From: Amorphophallus konjac | Lineage: Eukaryota; Streptophyta; Magnoliopsida; Alismatales; Araceae | DNA: 64,000 nt | Direction: 5' to 3' | Assembly (NCBI GenBank): GCA_022559845.1 | Contig: CM040127.1 | Coordinates: 37,658,708 to 37,722,707 of the forward strand | Part shown: positions 22,080-31,459 of the stretch, one piece after another | Layout: the number at the start of each line of letters is the position of its first letter | Numbering within the stretch: the first letter of the stretch is position 1 | The notes under the pieces: model-generated | What the model saw: only the letters and a program-made list of their open reading frames with translations | The model's database searches: none | Told to the model about the DNA's origin: nothing | Program-made: the position numbers and the translations under genes

Positions 22080-24347
22080 TGTAGCGCTCGTGCCTTAGCG
22101 GATTCTTAGCAGTTCAGATCTAGACTTTGTCCTGATCATTTTGGATATTTTTGTGAATTTTTAGGCGTTCGTTTGGCATTTATCAGAATTTGTTTAAGGT
22201 TAATGGTAATTAAGGTTAAGTTTTTAAAATAATAATAATAATTTTAATATATATATATATATATATATATCTCCCCATCGATTTCTCTCTCCCTCACTCG
22301 TTCTCCCTCTTTCTCTCTCTCCCTCTCACGATCTCTCCTCTCCCACTCTCTCGGTTTCGGTCCGGACGGCCGCGGATCGAGGCGCAGGAGGTGTTGTTGG
22401 AACCGGCTTGTCGCGAGGAACGCGTAGACGCTGACCTCGTCGCGGTTCGTGGGACGTGGAGGTGAGACGGGGCGGGAGGAGCCGCGGTGACCCGTTGCTT
22501 GCATGCGGCCCAAATCCGATTTTCGTCGCGATTAAGGTAGGGGTATGGAATCCTTGCCTCGCTAGGATCGCATTGGCATAGCATGCACGTCCATCCGACG
22601 TTGTTTTCTTCAATTTTCATGTAAAATTCCATGTTAGTGTAATTTAGGCTAAATTCTTGAAAATCACTCCATGGGCATTATTTTTATGTTTTGATGCATG
22701 GATTAGTTGTAGAATGTTGTGGTTTGGCAGGTTTTACAGTTTTTCCACGTTTCCCCGTCGATCCGGCTCGACCGGGAGGGAGTTTGGTTTTGACCATTTC
22801 GGTTTAAGCTCCCAGTCGGTGTGACGGTTCTTCCAGAGGCCATCACACTGTAACGGCCCTGGTGGGGTGCGTTACGGCTGTGTGACGGCCCACTGTAGAG
22901 GCGTCACACTTGGTGTGGCGGTCATCTGCTAGACCGTCACATGACTGTTACTTGACCGGTTTGACCGTTGACTTCGTATGGCGGTTGGCCTAACGGCCTA
23001 TCGGGCGGCCGTCAGGGCGTTGTAACGCGCCTTCGGGAGCGCGTTACCTTTTGTTAGAACGCTGTGGTTTTATTTTTAGCCTCGGGCGGGTGTAACGGTC
23101 CCGGGGAGGCGCGTTACGTCCGTGTAACGCCCCTGCCCTGGCGCATTACAGCCTTTGTGACGCCCCCGTCCTCGACCGTTACAGCCCTTGTAATGCCCCC
23201 GTCCTCGACCGTCACAGCCCTTGAGACGCTCCTTCCCTTGGCCGTCACACCCTGTGACGCGGTAGCCCTAGACCGTTACATTCCTTTGGGTTTTAATAGC
23301 ATGCATGGTCAATTTCTAATGCATTCCATGTTGTATATATGCCATGTTTAGGTTATTTTGTGACCGATGGCTTATTAGTAGATCCCGATGGAATTGCTTT
23401 CTCTTTCCTTGTGATGGAACCACTAGTCGTAGCCCAGCGACCAAGCGTGTCGTCCCACCCGGGAGAGGTGGAGGGGTGTTCCCAATGAACGGTTTGTAAG
23501 CTAGTTACCGTGGGCCCCTGCGGTTACCGTTGCGTCCAACGGGGGGGGGACTAGCTAGAGGCCTGGCTCTAGGCAGGAGTTAGTGTGTGCACACGTGGTC
23601 GGAGACTTGGACAGGCACTGACGAGTGTTGCTCTGACTAGTACTTGGTTTGGTCCTGTTACGCCTCTCGCTTGTCGTGAGTCAGACTTGCGAGTTGCCGA
23701 GACGCAGTGTAAGTCGTCAGGGGACGCGTCTGGTCTTGTTCTTCTAGTGGGTTGTTCCGTCTCTCACTTCACTTGGTTAGCAGTGGTTTATTCTATTGGT
23801 AGATTTATTTTCTGTTGTTATTTGTTTATTAAATTGTGCATCTGCCTTATTATTTAAATGCATGCTCTAATTACTTTTATGTTTGCCTACTTGTCTGTTT
23901 AGTTTGGGGTAGGGATCCGCGTGACCCCTACTGAGTCTGGCTATGACTCACCCTTCCTTCTTTCAGGTGAGCCGCCCCAGTCATCCGCCGATCCTTCTCG
24001 CGGTTGTGCCGAGCGTCGTTAGAGTGTCAGCTGTGTTGGTTTGTCTTTTGTTCTGTTGTGCCGGGGTATGCCCCGTGTAGTTGTACAGTGGACCTCTTTT
24101 TATTGAAAAATCTGGACTATTGTATTTATTCTACCACTCTGATATTTTAATTACTTCTGCACTTATTTATTAATTATTGTCCTAATTAATATTACGCGCC
24201 TGTGGTCCCAATTCGTTATGCAACTCCTCAGCAAACTCTTTTAACCCTTCTGGGGCCTCATCAGCCTCTTGGGTGACTTCCCCAGTTCTTGGTATCGGTG
24301 TATCGACTTCATCAGTATATCGGTATCCGGAGCTCTGGGTCGTCACA
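22080..24347 (+). repeat. Family-B 3' LTR
   Basis: It begins TGTAGCGCTCG and ends GGGTCGTCACA. It is nearly identical to the 5' LTR apart from scattered transitions and the shorter TA/CT tract, and is followed by TSD copy AGTCC (24348-24352). Hairpin array at 22815-23285; conserved splice-like block at 23932-23972. Confidence 0.93.
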
Positions 24348-24352
24348 AGTCC

Positions 24353-25466
24353 CGTCTCTTTTCCGACCGTGGTCACCGTGCGACGGTGCTGGTACATGGG
24401 ACGGTCCCCGTACGTCGTCGGATACGGATGTTGTTTTCCGTTGACTTGAGAGTCTACTCCTTTAGTGACCCTCCACTAGTCGTAGCCCACCAGTATGCGT
24501 GTGCTGGTCTCACCTGGGAGTAGGTGTACGGGCTTACCCTGAGGACAATTTTGGACTGGTTTCCGTCGGACCCCGCGTCTAGCAGCCAGAGTCCAGCTGA
24601 GGGGAAAATCGGCCAGAGGGCCAGACCAGGGACGGGCGGTGTGTGTGTGTGCACACGTGGTTGGGGGCGGTTGGACCCATGCTGACGGGCGTGACCCCAG
24701 CTAGTCACTTGTTTGTGGTTACTTGTACGGTGTTCGTGCCTCTGGTAGGCGTTGCCACGTCAGGCAGTTCACCTGCGGTGCGGTGTAAATTGTCAGGGGA
24801 CGAAACCGACTGTGCTTATAGTAGGAGGTACTCCTATCGAGTCGGGAGTGACAGACTGTCAGTCGTTGCGACTTTGACCTTCGGGTTTTTGTCGTGTTGG
24901 CCGTGGGGTTCCGGTCGTTTCATCGTGGCACGCATGTCGATTTTCGTGCCGTGAGATCGGTGTTTTGTAGATGGCAGGGCTTCCCTTTCCGAGGTACTCG
25001 CTTAATGCTAGCGTAGCGGTTTCTCTGTTTGCGAGGTAGGGTTCGAGTGATCCCTATTGAGTCTTGTTCCGAGACTCATCCCCTGCGTGTTTTCACCGTG
25101 TTTCAGGCGAGACGCGGCTTCAGGGGAGCGCGTCTGAGGCTCAGCGTGGTTCAGGTGTCCAGCGTTAGTGCCAGAGGTCATAGCCGGGGTATGCCCCGTG
25201 TAGCTGTACTTTTCTTTCTTGTCTCTGTACTAGTTGTGGACTACTATTGTTATTTTATTGTTATCTTGTAGACCATGTATCATGTAAAATGTTAATTTAT
25301 TTCCTGCTTAATTATATAACTGTTTAATTTCTGTAATTATTTGTGATACTTGTGTAGTCTCCACACCATCCTTTTAACCCTTCCGAGTCTTCGGACTCGT
25401 GGGTGGCGGTACGAGTTTCGGGTTATCGGGCCTTCCCGATAATCGGAATCTCAGGTCGTCGTTACA
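24353..25466 (+). repeat. Family-A 5' LTR, part two
   Basis: It resumes the family-A LTR after the family-B insertion and matches the 3' half of 4829-7242. It includes the block ACTAGTCGTAGCCCACCAG (24474), GTGTGTGCACACGTGG (24645), the conserved hairpin at 25058-25078 and the end GGTCGTCGTTACA. Confidence 0.9.
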
Positions 25467-25468
25467 GC

Positions 25469-25480
25469 TGGTATCAGAGC
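25469..25480 (+). other. Primer-binding site of the family-A element
   Basis: TGGTATCAGAGC two bases after the LTR end; initiator-Met type. Confidence 0.92.
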
Positions 25481-25630
25481 GTGATTATGGGATTATACGA
25501 GAATCATAAGTGATTGTAGCGGTCCACTAGTCCACAGCGATGATGTACAGTTGACGCTGGCATCGGGCATCGGGCGTTTTTCTTGACCTTGCCGTTTCCG
25601 TGTTTTCTGTCTTTTGCTTCAGGTGCAAGT

Positions 25631-26084
25631 ATGGCGCCGAGGCGGAGCACTCGCTCTCAGCAAGGGCAGTCGGCTGAGGTTCAGGAGATTCAGCAGGAGG
25701 CTCAGGAGGAGCAGAGTAGAGTGCCACCTGCGGCCACCGAGGCAGCGGATGCTGTGAGAGTTCCGGGGGCCGAGGATTTCTTCCGTGGCATGTACCAGTT
25801 TATGTCGCAGCAGTTCGGCGGAGAGGCTGGTGAGGGCTCGTCGATCAGGGGTGGCCCAGGCCGAATAGTGAGGGATTTCATACAGTTCCATCCACCTTAG
25901 TATGGCGGTCAGCCAGACCCTGATTTGGCTCGAGATTGGCTCAACGAGATGGAGCGGGTGTTCAGCTCCGCGCGGTGTACTACAGAGGACATGGTGATGT
26001 TGGCCTACAACCAGTTGCAGGGTACGGCTCGAGCGTGGTGGTCTTCCGAGTGGAAGACGTCTTTTCAGTCCCGGCCAGAGGTCA
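25631..26084 (+). pseudogene. Family-A gag, truncated and fused to the LTR
   Basis: Tekay-type gag N-terminus: the start MAPRRSTRSQQGQ, a Glu/Gln-rich linker, then a gag domain with LARDWLNEMERVF and YNQLQGTARAWWSSEWKTSF. A TAG at 25898-25900 replaces the CAG expected in HPPQYGG. About 60 residues into the domain the sequence switches to LTR sequence at the shared CCAGAGGTCA (26075-26084; also in the 5' LTR at 25171-25180). That is a microhomology deletion removing the rest of gag, all of pol and most of the 3' LTR. Confidence 0.87.
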
Positions 26085-26367
26085 GAGCCGTGGTATGCTC
26101 CGTGTACCTGTACTTTTCTTTCTTGTCTCTGTACTAGTTGTAGACTAATGTTGTTATTTTATTGTTATCTTGTAGACCATGTATCATGTAAAATGTTAAT
26201 TTATTTCCTGCTTAATTATATAACTGTTTAATTTCTGCAATTATTTGTGATACTTGTGTAGTCTCCACACCATCCTTTTAACCCTTCAGAGTCTTCGGAC
26301 TCGTGGATGGCGGTACGAGTCTCGGGTTATCGGGCCTTCCCGATAATCAGATTCTCGGGTCGTTACA
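26075..26367 (+). repeat. Family-A 3' LTR remnant
   Basis: 293 bp matching 25171-25466 of the same element with few differences. It ends GGTCGTTACA and is followed by the TSD copy CCCTA. Confidence 0.88.
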
Positions 26368-26923
26368 CCCTACACCTCCCCTCGCCGCCGTGCATCGCCG
26401 CTACAACACCCTCGCCGGCCACCCACGATCGCTGCGACGTTGCCACGCCTGAGAAGCCCAGCCACGCTATCGGCCGGGTTATAACGGCGGACCGGCACGA
26501 GCCGGGCGGGCTGCACATACCAGGCCGGTCCTGCAGCGAACCGGTTTGGTACGCAGCGGGACGCACGGGCAGGCCAATGTGTCTAGTCCACGTCCCATGG
26601 CCCGGGCGTCCCGCTGTCCTCCTGACCCGGTCCGGGATGGGTGGTTCGCTGTGGACCGGGATGGTTTGTAAAACCATGCTTTTAAGTTTTAATCACTTTT
26701 TCCCCTCTCTGAATTCATGAAAAATTACCTCAAGTTATATTGTGGAGAGAATCTTTCCCCCTCTCAAAATCCTTCTATATATAGAATAAACGGAAACAAC
26801 ATTTTCTCTTTGATTGTGAACTTTAAACTTATTTCACGTACCTTTTTAAATAGTTGAACTAACACTTCTCAAAATATAAAACTATTATCATGTATCCTGA
26901 TACCTATTCAAGCATCATAGATC
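26368..26923. other. Unassigned sequence
   Basis: A GC-rich stretch to about 26650, then AT-rich sequence. The forward (137-codon) and reverse (104-codon) open frames at 26307-26720 have no recognisable motif and overlap the LTR end, so I do not call a gene. Confidence 0.4.
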
Positions 26924-27456
26924 AAATTGGTGTGCGTAGCATCTTTGTGTGTTTTGAAGAACACATAATAGTGGCGTTGGATTGTGGGCGACAATCTCCT
27001 TCACACTGTTAAAGTCGCCCCCCCCCCCCCGTTGTCCAGTTTCTGGCTCACAGCGTGTTCGATTTAATGTCCGCAAGCTCTCTAACGATGGCTTAAATAT
27101 GCTTGTAAGAGGTGTTTCTTAATCATTGCATTGAAAGGGAAAGATATTAGTTTTTCTGTGGGCAGAAGAGCCAACAGCATCACGACGTCATGGAGGAGGA
27201 GGAGACTGAAAGGCCGATCCTTTTCTGCTCGCTCCTTTTGTAAGGCCAAACATATCTACATTACTGCAGACAAAATCCTTGAGTAAATTCTTGGGGGGTT
27301 GGTCCCGGTTGGAGAGAGAGATGGGCAGTCATTATACTTTAGGGAAGAAACAGAATCTGAACGAATACACCACGAGGAATACTTTGAGTTCATGCATCGA
27401 TGAGAAGGAACATATAAGACATTTAGATAAAATCAGGCATGACAACAATTTTGCTC
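26924..27456 (+). repeat. Direct duplication, copy 1 (downstream flank of kinase remnant A)
   Basis: It matches 29628-30095 in the same orientation. Shared landmarks include GTGGCGTTGGATTGTGGGC, TAATGTCCGCAAGCTCTC, GTAAGGCCAAACATATC and CATGCATCGATGAGAAGG. It has a poly-C run at 27018 and an extra ~60 bp near 27150. It lies directly downstream of the kinase stop codon on the minus strand, so it may be the old 3' UTR and flank. Confidence 0.85.
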
Positions 27457-27473
27457 CCATTTTCCCTTTCTAG

Positions 27474-28610
27474 TTATGCAATGATCTCCGACAGCTGGTG
27501 CAGCACTTGTACCACGTCCGGCCTTGCGTACGGTGAAAGACTCGCGCATTGCAGAGCCACAGTGAGGGCGTTGAGCAAATCTTCTGCCCTCCTCTCTCTA
27601 ATCTCCAGGTCGAACACATCGAGGCTCCCATCTTCCTTTACAATCGAGGTAACCCATTGCTGCAAGTCTGCCTCCCATGGGGATTTACCTGTCAAAAGCT
27701 CAAGCATGATCATCCCAAGGCTGTAAACATCGGTCTTGGTGTTTGCCCTCCTGAGTTTGCAGAGCTCGGGGGCATGATACCCAGATGCCCACATTGTTTC
27801 CATCAAGTTGGAGTTGGCAGCAGGGGACAAGACATTGGAGAGGTCATAGCCTCCAATCTTGACGTTGACCTGATAGTCCAATAGGACGTTTATACTGCTC
27901 AGATTCCCATGAACCATGTTCCCTTGTGTGTGAAGATAGTGCAAGCCTCTTGTGATTCCAATTGCAATGTGCATCCTTGTCGGCCAATCTATGGGCGTGC
28001 CATGGCCGCGAGCTACATGCAGCACCAACCAGAAATGGTTCAAAACATTAGAGCAAGTTTGTTAGGACGCTAAAATGGGGAGAAATTTTTAGTCTTTACT
28101 TGAGGAAACCAGAACCAGGTTGGCTCTGCCGAGCTTACCATGTAGAAAATCTGAGAGATTTCCCTTAGGCATATAGTCGAACACCATAAACTTCTCTCCT
28201 TCGGGGTTGCAGAAATAGGCTCTGAGTGTCAAGAGATTGGGGTGTCGAATCTTTCGAGAACATTGACCTCGGCCACGAAATCTTTTGCAGTTTCCACCCG
28301 CCTCAGCCTCCTCACGACTACCTGATCCCCATCCTCGAGCGAGGCCTTGTACGTAGCCCAGTAGGTGGTCTTTCCCAATAGCTCTGCATCTGCCCGCAGG
28401 AGTTCGACCAATGTAAAAACACGATGGCCATCAAAGTGTACCAGGCTCTTACTCATCTTCGACACTCTTGAGGGCCCACCCGATGTTGCTGGTTCCTCAC
28501 CTCTACTGGCTGATCGGGCATCAGCAGTATTCTTTCGGCTCAACTCACTTACCTTCCTGTTCAAATGGCAGTACATAACACAGTGTAGTAAGCAATAAGT
28601 AGCAGGGCCT
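27474..28610 (-). pseudogene. LRR receptor-like kinase remnant A (IMK2/IMK3-like kinase domain)
   Basis: Two exons on the minus strand: 28610-28139 and 28012-27474, with a GT-AG intron (28138-28013) splitting the codon of the Ala in LHARGHGTPIDWPTRM. They encode a juxtamembrane segment (LSRKNTADARSASRGEE) and a kinase domain like plant IMK2/IMK3, ending at TAA 27474-27476. One G is missing near 28244 (CTCGAAAGATTC where the family has CTCGGAAAGATTC), shifting the frame in exon 1. The extracellular LRRs are absent upstream. Catalytic motifs have changed: the beta-3 lysine is Arg (VVVRRL), HRD is HGN as in the family, and DFG reads GYD (KIGGYDLSNVL). It could signal only as a pseudokinase even if the frame were intact. 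Upstream is AT-rich DNA without exons. Confidence 0.88.
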
Positions 28611-29111
28611 GGGGGAGGACCATGGTTCGACTCGGATCTAACAATTTTTAAAAAAAAGTTTAGAATTTTTTTTAAAATAAAAACTATAATAATCATGTGA
28701 TGATATGACAACAACCATAGATGTTACATTTAATTGACCAAGGGTGTTGTACATTGCTATTGAGTTTATTGATTATATAATAATGATATAATGTTTAAAA
28801 ATTAATTATAAATAAAAATAGACTAAATATTTCAGGTATATTTTAGATTGATGAAATAATAATTTTATAAATTAAAATATAAGATAAACAATCTAAATAT
28901 TGTAACAATTTTTAACTTTATAAAAAATGATTAAAAAATCTCAATATGTGAGTCAGCCCGAGTCGACGTTGATGAAAAATAAGTTTCGCATTAAGGTTAG
29001 GGATGCAAAATGATACGGTGAATCTTAAATATCCGGAAACGTTATCTTTCGGAAAAAAGAATAAACTCCCCGAGATACGAACCCAGAAACGTAAATAATA
29101 TTTTTTTAATC
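28611..29111. other. AT-rich non-coding sequence
   Basis: No exon or repeat structure is visible. This is where the LRR ectodomain exons of kinase A would be expected. Confidence 0.6.
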
Positions 29112-29414
29112 TTACTTTGTTTTCCACCACCGGAGGGGAGAGGCTATCCACCGGAACGAGGGGATTTCCTCGTACTCGCATTGCGTCCAGGGGAACCCGC
29201 CGTCGCCGCCGCCGTAGGACTCCACATCGTAAACCAGGGAGGAGGAGGAAGACGAGGCCCCGGAGGACCGGAACGAGACGTCGCTGGCCAGGGCGGCGGA
29301 GCCGGCGCGCGACGAGGATACCCGGGGCTCCTCCTCCTCCTCCCGGCCGGCGGAGGAGCCGATCTCGCTCTCGGCTTCGCCTCCATGGAGACGGGACTCG
29401 GCTTCTCTTGCCAT
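29112..29414 (-). CDS. Unidentified CpG-rich exon
   Basis: An open minus-strand frame from ATG 29414 (MAREAESRLHGGEAESEIGS), rich in Glu, Ser and Gly, ending PSFRWIASPLRWWKTK. The sequence CAAAG|TAAG near its 3' end could hold a donor (GTAAGATT). An AG acceptor-like CTGAGATTGCAG lies just upstream of the ATG. It may be a first or internal exon of a host gene cut by the 29628-30095 duplication. I do not recognise the protein. Antisense frames over the same CpG-rich sequence are shadows. Confidence 0.35.
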   Translation of the reverse strand: MAREAESRLHGGEAESEIGSSAGREEEEEPRVSSSRAGSAALASDVSFRSSGASSSSSSLVYDVESYGGGDGGFPWTQCEYEEIPSFRWIASPLRWWKTK

Positions 29415-29627
29415 CGCCTTCCCTGCAATCTCAGTTCTCCCTTGACAGGGGACTTTACGGTCGCTTGCAGGAGATTGCCATCGCTGCCTGCCAGGGGGAT
29501 CTGCCCCGACTGGTTTGCCCTGCGGTCATCTCCTTCCCACGAAGGTGGCATGAAGATGGCCCCGCTGACTAATTGTGCTGGCGTTAACGCGCTTGCCGTG
29601 AGGTTCTTTATTTGTAATTTAAAACTT

Positions 29628-30095
29628 CTAAAGTCAAATCGGTGTGCACAGCATCTGCGTGTGTTCTCAGGAATTCAGAATAGTGGCGTTGGATTGTGGG
29701 CAACCCTCGTCTCCTTCACACTGTTATTAAGTCCCACGCTGTCTAGTTTCATGCTCACACCGTCTTTGATTTTTAATGTCCGCAAGCTCTCTCACGATGG
29801 CTTAAATATGCTCGTAAGAAGTGTTTCTTATTAATCATTGCATTGACATCAACATGACAGACTGAAAGGCCGATCATTTTCTACTCCTTCCTTTTGTAAG
29901 GCCAAACATATCTACATTACTGCAGACAAAATCCTTGAGCAAATTCTCGGGGGGTTGGAGACAGAGATGGGCAGTCATTATATTTTAGGGAAGAAACAGA
30001 ATCTGAACGAATACACCGCAAGGAATAGTTTGAAGTCATGCATCGATGAGAAGGAACAGATAAGACATTTAGATAAAATCAGGCATGACAACAAT
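29628..30095 (+). repeat. Direct duplication, copy 2
   Basis: It matches 26924-27456 up to the shared ATCAGGCATGACAACAAT, after which copy 1 runs into the kinase stop codon but copy 2 runs into GGGAAGATATAAAAACC. The duplication therefore ends just outside the kinase coding sequence. No TSD or terminal repeat is visible, so a segmental duplication is more likely than a transposon. Confidence 0.83.
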
Positions 30096-30319
30096 GGGAA
30101 GATATAAAAACCAGATGATAGCAGCATCGACCAGAAGCCAACCCATCAAGGGTTGACTACTAGCCCTGTCAACGGTTCGGATTCGGGTCGGATCCTATGA
30201 GATCCGAATCCGAATCCGATAACATAAAATTCTAATTCAACCCGAATCCGAAATAGAAAGTAATTTCGGATTCAGATCTGACCGAAATCCTCATGTACAC
30301 AGTTTTTTTTACATGCACT

Positions 30320-30810
30320 TAGGCCTGTCAACGGAGCGGATACGAAGCGAATATATGACTATCCGTATTCGCTCCGTTTTCCGATTCGAATTATTCGATT
30401 TTGATCCGCTCCGATTTGACTCGGATACGAAGCGAATATCTGACTATCCGTATCCGCTCCGTTTTAAAATTCGAATTATCCGATTCGAATTTAAAAGTAT
30501 ATAAATATAATTATAAAATATTAAAAGTATATAAAATATAATTATAAAATGTTAAAAATATATAAAATAAATTTTAAATTAAAATACAACTATAAAATAT
30601 CTAAATTTCTCTATAATATCATTTATTTTATAATATATTATTTTAAAATATGTATTATATGATATATAATATTACGGACGGATATTTTTCGAAGCGAATA
30701 TTATAATATCCGTATCCGCTCCGATTCAAATTCGGATATTATCCGTATCTGAAAAAACGAATACGAATTGAAGCAGATCCGGATAATATCCGTATCCGTT
30801 GACAGGCCTA
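30320..30810. mobile_element. hAT MITE, 491 bp, nested in the larger hAT-like element
   Basis: Terminal inverted repeats TAGGCCTGTCAACGGA, perfect 8-bp TSDs CATGCACT (30312-30319 and 30811-30818), subterminal GGATACGAAGCGAATAT repeats and an AT-rich core. No coding capacity. It inserted about 160 bp inside the left end of the 4.9 kb hAT-like element, so it is younger. Confidence 0.95.
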
Positions 30811-31084
30811 CATGCACTGCCCACTGCCCAGAGATCCGAATTTGCTCACAGAAAGATCCATTATTATAAGTGTTTCCAAACACATAAATCTATATCCAGA
30901 TCCAAAAAATATATGGAAAACAAAATGTAATTCAAACATTAATCCAAAATCATCTCCTCATTTTGGATCCATTTTCGGATCCACACATTAAGTACACATT
31001 ATGTATACAATTTTTACATGTAATACAGGAGTCTCTTCTTGTTTTCCTTTGCCCCTATATTTTGGTCCCATGTGGTGTCTGTTG

Positions 31085-31450
31085 TCATGAACTGGCTGAT
31101 TCATTTTCTGTAAGAGTTTGTAAGAGTTTCTGGGCAGCAGCCTGATTTTGGACAAGAAGAGCTTCAATGGCTGACAATAAGGAAAAATGAAATTTTATTA
31201 AATAATATACAAAGTTTTGGTTCACTTCCGAGAAAAAGAACAAGAGATGACACAAAACCTTCTTTTGGCCTGGGATCTGAGGTACTCGCTTTGTCCTCAG
31301 CCCTGGTTGCTGAACCCATTTTATGATCACCGTCCACCTTTAAGTCACCAGACGGCATCTTTGCCTCCAAAACCAGTGGATCACGATTCTTTGCTCCTTC
31401 TCTTACATTGGAATTTTTAAGCAAGGATTTTTTTGTGATTGACTGAGAAT
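31085..31450 (-). pseudogene. Gene-like exon pair inside the hAT-like element (possible captured 3' exons)
   Basis: Minus-strand exons 31450-31259 and 31170-31085 join in frame across an 88-bp intron with GT...CAG ends and a pyrimidine-rich 3' end. The joined reading contains KSLLKNSNVREGAKNRDPLV, then IEALLVQNQAAAQKLLQTL and a TGA stop at 31085. An acceptor AG precedes the first exon. The hydrophilic, helix-prone C-terminus looks like a real protein end, but I do not recognise the family. Gene capture by non-autonomous hAT elements is known; the donor gene here is inferred, not identified. Confidence 0.45.
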
Positions 31451-31459
31451 CTGTCACTT

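Noticed and set aside
29117..29834. Plus-strand Arg-rich and Ala/Gly-rich frames of 151 and 217 codons
   Set aside because: Antisense shadows of the CpG-rich minus-strand exon; composition-driven.
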